Shown here: positions 56,915 through 64,000 of the stretch, piece after piece
How positions within the stretch are numbered: the stretch's first letter is position 1
Layout: each line of letters begins with the position of its first letter
NCBI RefSeq assembly: GCF_003591005.1
Contig: NZ_QYYD01000006.1
Span: 124,001-188,000 of the forward strand
Length of the DNA: 64,000 nt
Direction of reading: 5' to 3'
Origin: Rhodopseudomonas palustris
GTDB lineage: Bacteria > Pseudomonadota > Alphaproteobacteria > Rhizobiales > Xanthobacteraceae
Notes under the pieces: generated by a model
What the model was told of the DNA's origin: nothing
Databases searched by the model: none
The model's input: the letters and a program-made list of their open reading frames with translations, nothing else
Position numbers and translations under genes: made by a program

Positions 56915-57949
56915 CTACGCCGCTTTCTTCTTGGCGGTGATCAGCTTGCGGTTGATCAGCACTTCGGCGATCTGGATCGCGTTCAGCGCCGCGCCCTTGC
57001 GGAGATTGTCGGAGACGCACCAGAAGGCGAGGCCGTTCTCCACCGTGCCGTCCTCGCGGATGCGGCTGATGTAAGTGGCATCCTCACCGGCGGCTTCGTA
57101 CGGCGTGACGTAGCCGCCCGGCTCGTGCTTGTCGATCACCAGACAGCCCGGCGCGTTGCGCAGGATGCTGCGCGCTTCGTCCGCGGTGATCGGATTCTCG
57201 AACTCGACATTGACCGATTCCGAATGGCTGACGAACACCGGCACCCGCACGCAGGTGGCGGTGAGCTTGATCTTCGGATCGAGAATCTTCTTGGTCTCGA
57301 CCACCATCTTCCACTCTTCCTTGGTAAAGCCGTCTTCCATGAAGACGTCGATCTGCGGGATGAGGTTGAAGGCGATCCGCTTGGGGAATTTCTTATTCAC
57401 CAGCTCGTCGTTGGTGTAGACGGCCTTGGTCTGCGAGAACAGTTCGTCCATCGCATCCTTGCCGGCGCCCGACACCGACTGATAGGTCGAGACGACGACG
57501 CGCTTGATCTTGGCGTGGTCGTGCAGCGGCTTCAGCGCCACCACGAGCTGCGCGGTCGAGCAGTTCGGATTGGCGATGATGTTCTTCTTGGTGAAGCCGG
57601 CGGCGGCCGCGGCGTTCACTTCCGGCACGATCAGCGGCACGTCCGGATCCATCCGCCACGCCGACGAATTGTCGATCACGACCGCGCCCTGCTGGCCGAT
57701 CCTGGGCGACCATTCCTTCGACACTTCGCCGCCCGCCGACATCAGGCAGATGTCGACGTCGCTGAAGTCGTAATGCTCCAGCGCCTTGCATTTCAGGGTT
57801 CGGTCGCCGTAGCTCACCTCGACGCCGACCGAGCGGCGCGACGCCAGCGCCACCACCTCGTCCGCCGGGAACTTGCGCTCGTCCAGAATGCCGAGCATTT
57901 CGCGTCCGACATTGCCGGTCGCACCGACCACCGCGACTTTGTAACCCAT
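56915..57949 (-). CDS. asd: aspartate-semialdehyde dehydrogenase
   Basis: 344 residues. NADP fold YKVAVVGATGNVGREML, catalytic Cys130 in IIANPNCSTAQLVVAL, QSVSGAGKDAMDEL, and the C-terminal GAALNAIQIAEVLI. It reduces aspartyl-phosphate to the semialdehyde for lysine, threonine, methionine and DAP. GGAGAG lies 7 nt before the ATG at 57949, which rules out the longer frame. leuB lies about 1.2 kb away, a common arrangement in alphaproteobacteria. Confidence 0.97.
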   Translation of the reverse strand: MGYKVAVVGATGNVGREMLGILDERKFPADEVVALASRRSVGVEVSYGDRTLKCKALEHYDFSDVDICLMSAGGEVSKEWSPRIGQQGAVVIDNSSAWRMDPDVPLIVPEVNAAAAAGFTKKNIIANPNCSTAQLVVALKPLHDHAKIKRVVVSTYQSVSGAGKDAMDELFSQTKAVYTNDELVNKKFPKRIAFNLIPQIDVFMEDGFTKEEWKMVVETKKILDPKIKLTATCVRVPVFVSHSESVNVEFENPITADEARSILRNAPGCLVIDKHEPGGYVTPYEAAGEDATYISRIREDGTVENGLAFWCVSDNLRKGAALNAIQIAEVLINRKLITAKKKAA

Positions 57950-58103
57950 CGTTGACTCTCCGAAGAAATTCGCCCGCCGCGCCCTGACGCGGAAAGGAGA
58001 AGCCAGCGCTTCTATGCGAGAAACGCCCGCAACACAACTTGATACCTGCCTTGCGGCACTCGCCGCACCCGCCATCTGCGCCACTTCGCCCGGAGCTTTG
58101 CCG

Positions 58104-58427
58104 ATGCGATCCAACCCGACCCGCCGGGCCGAGGCCCCCCGCAGCCATGCGGCGCTCCCCGGCTTTGGAGACGACTGTCTCCGAACCCTGACCGGGCTTC
58201 TGGTCTATGTAGGTGCTCTGGCGTTGATCGGCAGTGCCGTCGTCGCCGCCGCACCGGCGCTCACCGACCTAGCGATCACGGCCGCGACCGACGCATTTGC
58301 AGGCCGGATCAATCTCGCCAACGATGCTGGTACGGACGCTGTCCGGGCTTCCGGCAGCGCCCGCAGCGATTCGTCCGGTGGTGCGCCGCTCGGCACGCGG
58401 CCTGTCGGACTGCGGGGCGCGATCTGA
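58104..58427 (+). CDS. possible small membrane protein
   Basis: 107 residues from the ATG at 58104, with GGAG 8-11 nt upstream. One clear hydrophobic helix (LTGLLVYVGALALIGSAVVA) follows a basic N-terminus; the rest is Ala/Ser/Gly-rich and low complexity. No recognised family. Antisense open frames cover the same bases, so coding is tentative. Confidence 0.42.
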   Translation: MRSNPTRRAEAPRSHAALPGFGDDCLRTLTGLLVYVGALALIGSAVVAAAPALTDLAITAATDAFAGRINLANDAGTDAVRASGSARSDSSGGAPLGTRPVGLRGAI

Positions 58428-58590
58428 AAGCGATTCGCGGGATGCATTAACGCGCTGGAATCGATGCAACATTCTGGCGGGGCCGGGATTGCATTATTGC
58501 GCACGGTGTTGCCCGATTGACCTTGTGGCAATGCCACAGGCGCGGCTACAAAGAGGCGGAATTCGCAATGCGTCTGTCGATGAGGACCCG

Positions 58591-58995
58591 ATGACCCTGA
58601 AACTCAATGCCGCCAGGACGGCCGCCAAAACGTCGGTCAAGACGTTTGCGGTGCTGCTCGCGACGGCGGCCGTGATCGCCACCGGCATCCCCTCCGCAGA
58701 CGCGCAGCAGGCTTCCAAGAAGCGGGTCTATCGGTCGAGCGATCAGGTTCGCTACGGCGACCGCGGTCCGAACGTATCGTACCAGTCCGGTCCGCGCACC
58801 CGCGTCTACATCACCAAGCGCTCGTGGCTCGACGCCGGCACAGAAGTGCTCCCGGGCGACCGCAAGTTCACCGACTATGCCAATCCGCCGGGCTATTCCT
58901 TCGCCCGCGAGAACGGCCAGCGCCCGATCGATCGGCAGCCGCTCAACCCGCCGTCCGATCTCGGCGGCTACCCGACCGGCTTCCCGCTGTACTGA
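58591..58995 (+). CDS. conserved hypothetical exported protein
   Basis: 134 residues. Signal peptide about 1-39 (VKTFAVLLATAAVIATGIPS, then ADAQ). The mature part is basic and Tyr/Pro-rich, with DAGTEVLPGDRKFTDYANPP, a motif I recall from small Nitrobacteraceae exported proteins. No enzyme signature. A strong terminator follows 22 bases after the stop. Function unknown. Confidence 0.78.
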   Translation: MTLKLNAARTAAKTSVKTFAVLLATAAVIATGIPSADAQQASKKRVYRSSDQVRYGDRGPNVSYQSGPRTRVYITKRSWLDAGTEVLPGDRKFTDYANPPGYSFARENGQRPIDRQPLNPPSDLGGYPTGFPLY

Positions 58996-59017
58996 GCGGC
59001 GGCGACATATCGATACG

Positions 59018-59047
59018 AAAATGCCCGGCTCCGGCCGGGCATTTTTT
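59018..59047 (+). terminator. rho-independent terminator after the exported protein gene
   Basis: GCCCGGC (59023-59029), loop TCCG, and GCCGGGC (59034-59040), extended by AAAT/ATTT and followed by ATTTTTT. An excellent intrinsic terminator on either strand. Confidence 0.88.
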
Positions 59048-59053
59048 ATGGAC

Positions 59054-59137
59054 CGTAGGGTGGGCAAAGGCGCGAAGCGCCGTGCCCACGCGTTGAACGC
59101 GTCCGCGTGGGCTTCGCTTCGCTCAGCGCCACCCTAC
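59054..59137. repeat. GTAGGGTGGGCAAAGG-type palindrome (family E)
   Basis: GTAGGGTGGGCAAAGGCGC, GAAGCGCCGTGCCCACGCG, mirrored by CGCGTGGGCTTCGC and GCGCCACCCTAC around TTGAACGCG. Sequences of this kind recur in intergenic regions of many proteobacteria. Single copy here, next to the leuB stop. Confidence 0.8.
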
Positions 59138-59168
59138 AAGGTGAGGCGATAGACGAGCCGCATCGCCT

Positions 59169-60281
59169 TTATCCGTGCAGCGCCTGCAGCTCGGCCACGA
59201 TGGCTTCGCCCATCTGGCTGGTCGACACGACCTTCGACCCTTCGCTCTTGATGTCGGCGGTGCGCAGGCCCTTAGCGAGCACAGCCGCGATCGCAGCGTC
59301 CAGCTTGTCGGCGAGATCGCCCATGTCGAGCGAATAGCGCAGCGCCATGCCGAACGAGGCCAGCATCGCCACCGGATTGGCCATGCCCTTGCCGGCGATA
59401 TCGGGCGCCGAGCCGTGCACCGGCTCGTACATCGCCTTGCGCTTACCGGTCTTGTCGTCGGTGGCGCCGAGCGAGGCCGACGGCAGCATGCCGAGCGAGC
59501 CGGTCAGCATCGCGGCGATGTCGGACAGCATGTCGCCGAACAGATTGTCGGTGACGATGACGTCGAACTGCTTCGGCCACTTGACGAGATTCATGCCGCC
59601 CGAATCGGCGAGCTGGTGCTCGAGCTGGACGTCCTTGTAGTCGCGCTGGTGGAGCTGGGTGATGACCTCGTTCCAGAGCACGCCCGTCTTCATGACGTTG
59701 CGCTTCTCCATCGAGGTGACCTTATTGCGGCGCTTGCGGGCGAGGTCGAACGCGACCCGGCCGATCCGCTCGATTTCATAGGTGTCGTACACCTGGGTGT
59801 CGACCGCACGCTTCTGGCCGTTGCCGAGATCGGTGATGGTCTTCGGCTCGCCGAAATACACGCCGCCGGTCAGCTCGCGGACGATCATGATGTCGAGGCC
59901 TTCGACCACTTCCGGCTTCAGGCTGGAGGCCTCGGCGAGCGCCGGGTAGCACACCGCCGGGCGGAGATTGGCGAACAGCGCCAGATCCTTGCGCAGCCGC
60001 AGCAGGCCGGCCTCGGGGCGTGCGTCGTACGGCACCGCATCCCACTTGGGGCCGCCGACCGCGCCGAAGATCACCGCGTCGCTGGCTTGAGCGAGCGCCA
60101 TGGTGGCGTCTGTGATCGCCACCTTGTCGGCGTCATAGGCGGCGCCGCCGACCAGGCCGTGCTCGGTCTCGAATTTGGCGATGCCGGCCTGGTTCAGCCA
60201 ATCGATCAGCCGGCTGACTTCGGCCATCACTTCGGTGCCGATGCCGTCGCCGGGGAGCAGGAGCAGTTTATGCGTCGCCAT
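59169..60281 (-). CDS. leuB: 3-isopropylmalate dehydrogenase
   Basis: 370 residues. [20 protein letters not shown], the substrate-binding [13 protein letters not shown], and the NAD/metal loop [20 protein letters not shown], with [16 protein letters not shown] near the C-terminus. It oxidises and decarboxylates 3-isopropylmalate in leucine synthesis. leuC and leuD are not in the window. A family B palindrome lies 18 bases upstream of the start. Confidence 0.97.
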   Translation of the reverse strand: MATHKLLLLPGDGIGTEVMAEVSRLIDWLNQAGIAKFETEHGLVGGAAYDADKVAITDATMALAQASDAVIFGAVGGPKWDAVPYDARPEAGLLRLRKDLALFANLRPAVCYPALAEASSLKPEVVEGLDIMIVRELTGGVYFGEPKTITDLGNGQKRAVDTQVYDTYEIERIGRVAFDLARKRRNKVTSMEKRNVMKTGVLWNEVITQLHQRDYKDVQLEHQLADSGGMNLVKWPKQFDVIVTDNLFGDMLSDIAAMLTGSLGMLPSASLGATDDKTGKRKAMYEPVHGSAPDIAGKGMANPVAMLASFGMALRYSLDMGDLADKLDAAIAAVLAKGLRTADIKSEGSKVVSTSQMGEAIVAELQALHG

Positions 60282-60298
60282 GATGTGTCCTTACAGGC

Positions 60299-60370
60299 GT
60301 CATCGCCGGGCTCGACCCGGCGATCCATCTTGCGAAGATGATGGATGCCCGGGTCTGGCCCGGGCATGAC
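60299..60370. repeat. dispersed palindrome family B, copy 4
   Basis: GTCATCGCCGGGCTCGACCC mirrored by GGGTCTGGCCCGGGCATGAC, inner GATCCATC / GATGGATG. It lies immediately upstream of leuB and so may separate leuB from a promoter shared with the divergent MFS gene. Confidence 0.85.
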
Positions 60371-60497
60371 GGTCGGTGGGAATTGCGGGCCGAGTGCTAA
60401 AGCGCCGTTGCCGCGTTGGCAAGACAGTGTTGCCGGGGCTGTTGTTGCCGTTGCGGGGCAATCGCTGCCACAATGGCGGTGCCGGAGACCCATCCCG

Positions 60498-61685
60498 TTG
60501 ACCCTGCTCGACCGCACCGAGGCGGCGCCCGCGAATGTCGCGCGCCTGATCCTGATCCTGTCGCTCGCCCCAACGGTCGGGCTGGGCATCGGCCGTTTCG
60601 CCTATTCGCTGCTGCTGCCGGACATGCGCGACAGCCTCGCCTGGTCGTATTCGGCGGCCGGCTTCATGAACACCATCAATGCAGCCGGCTATCTGGTCGG
60701 CGCGCTGATCACCTCGAAGCTGGTGCAGCGCTTCGGCCTGTCGGCGATCGTCCGCGCCGGCACGCTGGCCTGCGTGTTGTCGCTGGCGCTGTGCGCGGCC
60801 TCGGGCAATTTCGTGCTGCTGTCGGCGGCGCGCCTGATCGCCGGGATCGGGGCGGCGCTGGCGTTCGTGGCCGGCGGGGCGCTCGCGAGCATCATGGCGC
60901 AGACCCAGCCGGCGCGCTCCGCGTTCCTGCTCAGCCTGTTCTATGCGGGGCCCGGGATCGGCATCCTGTCGTCCGGACTGATCGCGCCGTTTCTGCTGCA
61001 GGCGGCCGGGCCGGGGTCGTGGTGGATCGGCTGGCTGGTGCTGGCGGCGCTCGCGGCCGCGATGACGCTGCCGCTGCTGCTGGCGCCGCTCGACAGCCAC
61101 GCCAGCATGAGCAGCGAGATCCCGGCGAGCTTCCGGGTGCGGCCGGTGCTGATTTATCTCGCCGGCTACTTCATGTTCGGCGCCGGCTACATCGCCTACA
61201 TGACCTTCATGATCGCCTATGTGCGCGACGCCGGCGGCGGCGCTGCCGCGCAGAGCGCGTTCTGGTGCCTGATCGGCTGCAGCGCCTTCGTCACGCCGTG
61301 GGTGTGGCGGCGGGTGATGGCGCTGCACCGCGGCGGGCTGTCCACCACCATCATCCTCGGCGTCAACGCGATCGGCGCGGCGCTGCCGCTGCTGGGGCTG
61401 TCGACCGCGATGCTGGCGATCTCGGCGCTGGTGTTCGGGGTGTCGTTCTTTGCCGTGGTGGCGTCGACCACCGCCTTCGTGCGCCTGAACTACAGCCAGG
61501 CCGAGTGGCCGGGGGCAATCGCCGCGATGACCATCGCGTTCGGTATCGGCCAGACGCTCGGCCCGCTGGTGGTCGGCGCCATCACCGACGCGATCGGCTC
61601 GCTGTCCTCGGCACTGGCGGTGTCGGCCGCCACGCTGGCGCTCGGCGCGCTGCTGTCGGCGTTTCAGCGGCCGCTGCGCCACTAG
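60498..61685 (+). CDS. MFS transporter, YbfB/YjiJ-like
   Basis: 395 residues from the TTG at 60498, with GGAGA 10-14 nt upstream; no ATG or GTG fits better. The protein begins TLLDRTEAAPANVARLILIL. Twelve hydrophobic helices; GLGIGRFAYSLLLPDMRDSL in helix 1 is diagnostic of the YbfB/YjiJ family, and FSYNYSQ-like NYSQAEWPGAIAAMTIAFGI lies near the end. The transported compound is unknown. Divergent from leuB. Confidence 0.85.
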   Translation: MTLLDRTEAAPANVARLILILSLAPTVGLGIGRFAYSLLLPDMRDSLAWSYSAAGFMNTINAAGYLVGALITSKLVQRFGLSAIVRAGTLACVLSLALCAASGNFVLLSAARLIAGIGAALAFVAGGALASIMAQTQPARSAFLLSLFYAGPGIGILSSGLIAPFLLQAAGPGSWWIGWLVLAALAAAMTLPLLLAPLDSHASMSSEIPASFRVRPVLIYLAGYFMFGAGYIAYMTFMIAYVRDAGGGAAAQSAFWCLIGCSAFVTPWVWRRVMALHRGGLSTTIILGVNAIGAALPLLGLSTAMLAISALVFGVSFFAVVASTTAFVRLNYSQAEWPGAIAAMTIAFGIGQTLGPLVVGAITDAIGSLSSALAVSAATLALGALLSAFQRPLRH

Positions 61686-61696
61686 CCCAACTCACC

Positions 61697-61815
61697 CCGT
61701 CCGGAGCGCGCGTAGCGCGAACCCGGAATCCAGAAGTTGGTACGACGTGGTCTCCAAGGGGCGTGCCCAGAACGTCGAGATCCCGGGTTCGCGCTCCGCG
61801 CGCCCCGGGATGACG
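61697..61815. repeat. dispersed palindrome family D, copy 2
   Basis: CCGTCCGGAGCGCGCGTAGC, GCGAACCCGGAATCC, mirrored by GATCCCGGGTTCGCGC and GCGCCCCGGGATGACGG. It fills the gap between the convergent MFS and sodC genes. Confidence 0.82.
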
Positions 61816-61824
61816 GGACTGGGG

Positions 61825-62334
61825 TTACTGCTCAATCACGCCGCAGGCGATGCGGTCGCCGGCGTTGCCGGCGGGATCGGATTTGTAATCGTCGGCCTTG
61901 GCGTGGATCACCAGCGCGGTGCCGCCGTCCTTGAAGACCGAATTCGGCTTGCCCTTGGCCAGCGTCACCGCGTCATTGGTGATCTCGACGTCGAGCGCGC
62001 CGGAAGCCGGAACGTTGAGATTCGGCATGTCGCCGGCGTGGGCACCGCCCTCGGCCATCTTGCCGTGCTTCTTGTTGTCCGGGTTGAAGTGGCCGCCCGC
62101 CGAGGTGAACGGCGGCTCGCATTTGCCGACCGCATGAATGTGGAAGGCGTGCTCGCCGGCCGGCAGGCCCTTCAGGGTCAGCTTGATGGCGACGCCCTTG
62201 GCGCCCTCGGTGAGGCTGGCGGTGCCGATCTGCGCGCCCTCGGCGTTCTTCAACAGCGCCTTGGCGGTGTCGGCCGCAAGCGCGCTGCCGGTGAAGCCGA
62301 TCAGCGCGGCGGTGCACAACATGGCTCGAATCAT
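61825..62334 (-). CDS. sodC: periplasmic Cu/Zn superoxide dismutase
   Basis: 169 residues. Signal peptide 1-20 (MLCTAALIGFTGSALA). Copper and zinc ligands are in HAFHIHAVGKCEPPFTSAGG, HFNPDNKKHG and GTALVIHAKADD; the paired cysteines C near KCEPPF and RIACGVIEQ form the structural disulphide. It removes superoxide in the periplasm. The ATG at 62334 starts the signal peptide; a longer upstream frame is not needed. Confidence 0.95.
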   Translation of the reverse strand: MIRAMLCTAALIGFTGSALAADTAKALLKNAEGAQIGTASLTEGAKGVAIKLTLKGLPAGEHAFHIHAVGKCEPPFTSAGGHFNPDNKKHGKMAEGGAHAGDMPNLNVPASGALDVEITNDAVTLAKGKPNSVFKDGGTALVIHAKADDYKSDPAGNAGDRIACGVIEQ

Positions 62335-62454
62335 GGGTCCCTCCCGTTTGGTTTGCTGCGCGAGGTTATCACCGCGGCGATGACGCCGCCAACACGCGAT
62401 CAGCTGCGGCACTGTGACGGAAACATATCTCTGCGAGGCAAGGCCCCTCCGCGA

Positions 62455-62566
62455 GTCATTCCGGCGCGCTCGCGCAGCGAGCGAACCCGGAATCTCGGCG
62501 TCTGGTTCTTTTCCATCACTTCGAGATTCCGGGTTCGCGCGCGAAGAGCGCGCGCCCCGGAATGAC
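62455..62566. repeat. dispersed palindrome family D, copy 3
   Basis: GTCATTCCGGCGCGCTCGCG, GAGCGAACCCGGAATCTCG, mirrored by CGAGATTCCGGGTTCGCGCG and GCGCGCCCCGGAATGAC. It lies between sodC and the molybdoenzyme gene, both on the minus strand. Confidence 0.87.
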
Positions 62567-62603
62567 GGGGGTGTGGTTTAGTGACGGTGCGTGGGTTGGG
62601 GGC

Positions 62604-63389
62604 CTAGAGACCGCTGAAAGAGTTGTAGCCCTGGTCTTCCCAATAGCCGCCTTTGTAGTCGTTGGTGACTTCCATCGACACGACGTATTTGGGATTCTTG
62701 AAGCCGAGCTTGGTGGGAATCCGGATCTTCATCGGGTAGCCGTAGGCGCGCGGCAGTAATTGGCCGTCGTATTTGAAGGTCATCTGGGTCTGCGGATGCA
62801 GCGCGGTCGGCATGTCGATCGGCGAGGTGTAGTCGTCGGCGCAGCGGAACCAGACGTACTTGGCTTTGGTGTCGGCGCCGACCAGCTTGAGGAAATCGCG
62901 CAGCGGCGTGCCGCTCCACGAGCCGATCGCGCTCCAGCCCTCGACGCAGATGTGCCTGGTGATCTGGCTCACCTCCGGCAGTTTGCTCAGTTCTTCGAGA
63001 GTCCAGCTCTTCTTGTTGTCGACCAGACCGGTGACTTCCAGCGCCCACGCCTTGCCGTCAACGTCCGGCGCCTCGTCCAGCGAGTAGAACGCGTTGAACG
63101 GAAACGGTCGGGTGATCTCCTTCTCCGTATAGGTCGGCGCCAGCGTGTTGGGATTGAAGATCGCGGCCTGCACGGCGTCGTTGAATTTCGACACCTTCGC
63201 CAGCAGCGTCTCGGCAGAAGCGCCGTCGACGACGTCGCAGCCGGTCAGCAGCGTCAGCGCGCCGAGGCTGGCGCCGCCGGTGAGAAACCGCCGGCGCGAC
63301 ACGTCCGGCATCAGCGCGGCAGCGTCCTTGACCAGCAGCTTCTTGTCGACGCCGGGGATCAAAAGTTGCTTGATACGCAGCATGGTCAC
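62604..63389 (-). CDS. Tat-exported molybdopterin-dependent oxidoreductase (SuoX/MsrP fold)
   Basis: 261 residues. Twin-arginine leader SRRRFLTGGASLGALTLLTG (31-50) ends in a cysteine (C51), a possible lipobox. The sulfite-oxidase fold carries the molybdenum-ligand Cys148 in RHICVEGWSAIGSW, and later YGYPMKIRIPTKLGFKNPKY. MsrP (YedY) repairs oxidised methionine and works with MsrQ; here the next gene is a different b-type cytochrome, so MsrP identity is not assured. Periplasmic or lipid-anchored. Confidence 0.88.
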   Translation of the reverse strand: MTMLRIKQLLIPGVDKKLLVKDAAALMPDVSRRRFLTGGASLGALTLLTGCDVVDGASAETLLAKVSKFNDAVQAAIFNPNTLAPTYTEKEITRPFPFNAFYSLDEAPDVDGKAWALEVTGLVDNKKSWTLEELSKLPEVSQITRHICVEGWSAIGSWSGTPLRDFLKLVGADTKAKYVWFRCADDYTSPIDMPTALHPQTQMTFKYDGQLLPRAYGYPMKIRIPTKLGFKNPKYVVSMEVTNDYKGGYWEDQGYNSFSGL

Positions 63390-63403
63390 GTTCCTTGCAC
63401 GTC

Positions 63404-63482
63404 GTCATTGCGAGGAGCGAAGCGACGAAGCAATCCAGCTCAGTGCATCGGATCTGGATTGCTTCGCTGCGCTCGCAATGAC
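63404..63482. repeat. dispersed palindrome family C, copy 2
   Basis: GTCATTGCGAGGAGCGAAGC, GAAGCAATCCAG, mirrored by CTGGATTGCTTCGC and GCGCTCGCAATGAC. It lies between the cytochrome and molybdoenzyme genes of a likely two-gene operon. Confidence 0.87.
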
Positions 63483-63501
63483 GGGAAACTCTCTTTATTG
63501 C

Positions 63502-64000
63502 CTACCGTCCGATGATCATCGCGCGCAGGCTTTTCGGCACCAGCAGCGCGAGCAACACGTGTAACACCAGAAACGCGCAGATCGCCGCCATGGCGGCGAA
63601 GTGTACGTAGCGGGCGGTGTCGTAACCGCCGAACAACGCAGTCAGCGCCTGGAATTGCACGGGCTTCCAGATCGACAGGCCGGACAGCACGATCAGCACG
63701 CCGACCAGCAGGATGCCGACATACAGCAGCCGCTGCACATAGTTGTAGACGGTGAGGTCGGCATGCGACAGCCGGAACGTCGCGGCCCTGCGCAGATCGC
63801 CCAGCACGCCGCGCGGCGAGATAGGCCAAAGCTTGCGGCGGAAGCGGCCGGTGGCGAAGCCGAGCGCGACATACAGCGCGCCGTTGATCACCAGCACCCA
63901 CATCGCCGCGAAGTGCCACAGCAGCCCGCCGCCGAGCCAGCCACCCAGCGTGATGTTACGCGAGAACTGGAAGTCGAACAGCGGCGAGGCGTTATAGATC
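63502..64000 (-). CDS. cytochrome b561-type membrane protein, N-terminus beyond the window
   Basis: The frame runs to the window edge, giving 165 residues without the start. Hydrophobic helices include LGGGLLWHFAAMWVLVINGA, YVGILLVGVLIVLSGLSIW and YVHFAAMAAICAFLVLHVLL; histidines in LLWHF, YVHFA and VLHVL are likely heme b ligands. It resembles thiosulfate-reductase or b561-type subunits, not the ferric-reductase-like MsrQ. Directly upstream of the Tat molybdoenzyme on the same strand, it probably passes quinol electrons to or from it. Confidence 0.85.
   Translation of the reverse strand, partial: IYNASPLFDFQFSRNITLGGWLGGGLLWHFAAMWVLVINGALYVALGFATGRFRRKLWPISPRGVLGDLRRAATFRLSHADLTVYNYVQRLLYVGILLVGVLIVLSGLSIWKPVQFQALTALFGGYDTARYVHFAAMAAICAFLVLHVLLALLVPKSLRAMIIGR

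Noticed and set aside
58205-58537. A 110-codon minus-strand frame overlapping the possible small membrane protein
   Set aside because: No ribosome site and no hydrophobic or domain pattern; the plus-strand frame has GGAG and a membrane helix, though that too is tentative.

Overview
The window is ordinary chromosomal backbone of a GC-rich alphaproteobacterium. Gene content and order (rnd-lptC-lptA-lptB-rpoN-hpf-ptsN, infC with an AUU start, hsp20-DUF1150 behind a heat-shock promoter, asd and leuB close together, DUF1236 proteins) and several families of dispersed intergenic palindromes point to the Nitrobacteraceae (Bradyrhizobiaceae), most likely Rhodopseudomonas. No rRNA operon, phage, transposase, integrase or CRISPR array is visible. 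The species call is inference; no database search was possible.

Layout. 0-6 kb: a class III CoA-transferase, then a ugpBAEC glycerol-3-phosphate ABC importer behind a near-consensus PHO box. 5.7-6.7 kb: a sigma-32-type promoter, a ROSE-like RNA thermometer, hsp20 and DUF1150. 6.8-13.3 kb (minus): the rpoN/LPS-export cluster and ribonuclease D, then tRNA-Leu(CAG) with its own promoter. 13.6-18.4 kb: an NDUFA9-like protein, uppP, a glutathione S-transferase overlapping queG, and an alpha/beta hydrolase. 18.4-25.6 kb: the translation block infC, rpmI, rplT, pheS, pheT, in which a DUF559 endonuclease gene lies between pheS and pheT, flanked by two palindromic elements. 25.8-31 kb: map, an MscS channel, a K+/H+ antiporter and mepA. 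31-38.7 kb: a c-di-GMP protein with a degenerate GGDEF motif and intact EAL, a YiiX-like hydrolase, a Tat-exported FAD oxidoreductase, ku and radC. 38.8-50 kb (mostly minus): enoyl-CoA hydratase, purC, pirin, malonyl-CoA decarboxylase, an acyl-CoA synthetase, a PAS protein, MmgE/PrpD, a FUSC transporter and small membrane or unknown genes. 50-56 kb: chrA, a PHB-depolymerase-like esterase, a hybrid histidine kinase and a DUF1236 protein. 56-64 kb: an MBL hydrolase, asd, leuB, an MFS transporter, sodC and a Tat-exported molybdopterin oxidoreductase with a cytochrome b partner cut by the window edge.

The most distinctive features are regulatory or repetitive: the heat-shock promoter plus thermometer, the PHO box, the AUU start of infC, and at least five families of palindromic repeats. 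The largest family consists of paired inverted arms (about 140-190 bp per element). Its stems show compensatory substitutions, and it flanks the DUF559 endonuclease gene on both sides, with the repeat read through in that gene's own frame. That association is the best candidate here for an under-described system: a repeat-linked PD-(D/E)XK nuclease, loosely comparable to REP-associated RAYT proteins. It is a hypothesis, not a demonstrated system.
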